From Amblyornis subalaris (taxonomy: Eukaryota > Chordata > Aves > Passeriformes > Ptilonorhynchidae), in NCBI GenBank assembly GCA_018881555.1, contig JACAXG010000032.1:2926837-2990836 (forward strand): a stretch of 64,000 bases of DNA, written 5' to 3'. Position numbers and translations under genes: made by a program. Within the stretch, counting starts at the first letter, position 1. Each line of letters opens with the position of its first letter. Below the pieces are notes generated by a model, which did no database searches, had not been told where the DNA came from, and worked only from the letters and a program-made list of their open reading frames with translations. This document shows, in pieces, positions 61,874-64,000 of the stretch.

Positions 61874-64000
61874 AACTGCATTTTGAAGCTCATGAATACT
61901 TTTTTTTACACACTTATTAATCCATTGATTTTGCATCACTCTTCCTATGTACTGAAATATTGCTCTGTACCAAATCAAATGCCCTGGAGATGTCTAACTA
62001 TATTAAACAGATTCCTCAATCAAATTTTTAATTTCATAAAAATGTAGCAAGCTATATTAAAAAATTTTATTAGCATACACTGATGCTGATTGGCAACAAT
62101 TAAAGTAACTTTTTTTAACTCCTTATTAATTCCAACAGTATCAACTATTTCACTACTTTTCCTAATGGCAAACAGGCTCATAACTATCACTGTTGTCCTC
62201 TGTGACTTTCCCAAATATTGGTGCATCTATTTTTTTCCAAATCTCTTTTGNGTTATTTTTCAGGCTAAGGTTTCCAAGACTAGTGGAAAACAAGCAAAAG
62301 TACTCCAGACAGGGACCCAAACATCACTTTCAAAACTCTTCAGTGGGAACAGTTAAAATTAGCTAAAAAAAAGGTATGTAACATATGTAATGTATGTCTG
62401 GTATGCATCAGCTTTTTTGTTAAAAAATAAAATACGTTGGTACAGAATAATACATTAATATGGTATGATACAAATGAGCCATTCCACTTTCTCCAGAGAG
62501 AGCAGAAATATTCATATGACTCATAATAACTATTGTCCTACATTCAGCCAGGATTAGATGTGAAGGGAGAAAGATGCACATTTTTGTCTTTATCTGTGTG
62601 AGGCTCTAGTGACAAGAACTGTTTTCCACCTTTGCCTTACAAGGATGGAAAAACGAGGAAGGTTTTTGACTCTGTATCTCCCTTCCATGTCCACACAGCA
62701 GTATATTTCCCATTAATGTCAATGCAGATTACAAGACTATACGTGGGGGTGACTGTCAGTAAGTAAAGAAATTGCCATTTGACTGTGTATAAATTTCAGA
62801 ACACAGGTGATTCAACTTCCATTAGTTATCCAGCCTGCAACCCAGGTACTCACACTTATTTACTGAAAGAAACAGAATGTTACTAGCTGGCACAGATCCT
62901 TCTCCATTAGGGCTGGAGCTAGACTATCTATTCTCACTTACTGCTTCTGAGTCACTATCAGATTCTGTTACTCTGGAAGAATTTTAATGATTGCTTATTT
63001 CCTCTTGATTTATAGACACCACCATCAGCATTACTTTCTGCAAGTCTTCTAATTGCTCAAAGGTTTGGTTGTTTGTATGTTGATGAATACAACTGNATTG
63101 GCAGCTGGACGTTCTACCCCTAATGTATGTTCCCTCTGGGTTTACTAGAAGTNTGTAATCCACCAAATGTGCATTTACCTTCACAATTCCCGCATTAACA
63201 TGGTGATAAGCATGGGAATAAGCACTGCCAGATTGCCTGACACCACCATGTTTCTGTTCCACTTAGTCTGGGGCTACAACTATTCTTGGCAATACTGTGA
63301 ACCTGCCCCAGCTGCCCAGTCTACAGAAGGGATATAAAAGTATTTCTCTTTTGGCTACAGACACATTCTTTTCAGCTCAAGCCGCAGAGACTTCTTGTTT
63401 TGAGTTCAAAATGTTCCTGGACTAAATCTCAAATGACAAGTAAAGTGACAGCTGCCATCGTGTGACCATGCCAGCAGAGTCTGAGGCAGCGATTTTCACA
63501 TGAACTATGGGGAACCCCAAAANGACCAAGCCCTGTTGAGCTTCCACTGATACCAAGTCTGCTGTAGTAGAAGTATGGACCACAGGTGTATCTGTGCTTT
63601 ATCTAATGAATGTAGCAAAATTGCCAGTTATTCTGAAAGGAAATCCTCTGGCCCCATAGAAGTGAGTCAAAAAGCAATTTGTGTTTAAAAGGAGCCTTGA
63701 CTGCTATCAGAGGGATCAGTGAATTTATTCCAGTTTTGTAAATGGAATGTCCTGTTCAGACCACAAGGGAAGCCACCCATCATCATGCCTGAAACAGGCC
63801 TTCTAATAACAGAACATGGGCTTGAAAGCAGAGCATTTAATTTCGTGTGTTTCAGTAGTTGCAGCAAAACTAAACTTAAATCTGTCCTACAAGGGGATTC
63901 TTCCAACTTGCTCTTAAAACCTTCAAAAATAAAGATATTGGATACCTTGCACTAACACAATGCCATATGAAAATTCAAAACTATGTCAAATTATAATACA
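61874..64000. other. Noncoding DNA with a TATA-like site
   Basis: GATATAAAAG at 63331-63340 is followed about 30 bases downstream by a CA-type initiator-like position, but the next ATG (63410) opens only four codons. The frame at 62984-63262 (minus) contains two ambiguous bases and no known domain. Phrase 62710-62730 (CCATTAATGTCAATGCAGA) again recalls old amniote repeats. Confidence 0.45.

Noticed and set aside
61498..61920. Overlapping frames of 71-131 codons
   Set aside because: All lie in the decayed LTR, which is not coding.
62984..63262. 92-codon minus-strand frame, considered as a retroviral domain and as an exon ending at an AAG|GTAAAT donor
   Set aside because: Two ambiguous bases, no catalytic motif, no upstream acceptor that I could identify.

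Overview
The window looks like vertebrate nuclear DNA, most probably from a passerine bird. It is AT-rich, visibly poor in CpG, has no long open reading frames and is dotted with single ambiguous bases and one 950-base assembly gap. The bird signal comes from repeats. There are seven CR1 fragments of ordinary avian type, with 3' ends reading as variants of the 8-base ATTCTATG repeat. One solo LTR has the layout of an endogenous retrovirus LTR common in songbird genomes. One tRNA-Ile-headed SINE with a CR1-like tail matches the songbird family TguSINE1. Much older amniote repeats are also present: CR1 lineages best known from turtles and crocodilians, a terminal-inverted-repeat DNA element, and a MIR-like CORE-SINE scrap.

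Layout. 1-15 kb: mostly featureless AT-rich DNA, with a GGAA/GGCA microsatellite (4.8 kb), a CR1 scrap (6.7 kb), a 37-bp tandem duplication (8.0 kb), a MIR-like piece (9.4 kb), a GC-rich patch (10.4 kb) and a G-quadruplex-prone tract (14.1 kb). 15-31 kb: a CR1 with an unusual tail (15.8-16.2 kb), the tRNA-Ile SINE (21.2 kb), an approx. 840-bp ancient CR1 (23.9-24.7 kb) and a minus-strand CR1 with an internal deletion (30.5-30.9 kb). 31-45 kb: the ancient TIR element (31.1-31.4 kb), CR1s at 38.6, 40.8 and 43.8 kb, and an ancient amniote repeat at 41.6 kb. 45-64 kb: ancient CR1 pieces at 51.9 and 53.3 kb flanking an A-tailed 129-codon ORF, an AAAAG microsatellite broken by the gap (56.3-57.4 kb), a CR1 at 59.0 kb, and a compound block of ancient CR1 (60.5-61.2 kb) followed at once by the solo LTR (61.26-61.87 kb).

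No protein-coding exon, tRNA, rRNA or known ncRNA gene could be supported. The open frames are short (nearly all under 130 codons), many begin at GTG rather than ATG, several overlap repeats, and none shows a recognisable domain. The window is therefore intergenic DNA or the inside of a large intron; the sequence alone does not say which. Nothing here resembles a new multi-gene system. The items most worth following are the ancient repeats (31.1, 41.6, 53.3 and 60.5 kb), the A-tailed ORF at 52.2-52.6 kb, and a few perfect inverted repeats.

Repeat family assignments rest on recognising consensus-like motifs by eye. Boundaries are approximate, usually within about 10-40 bases.
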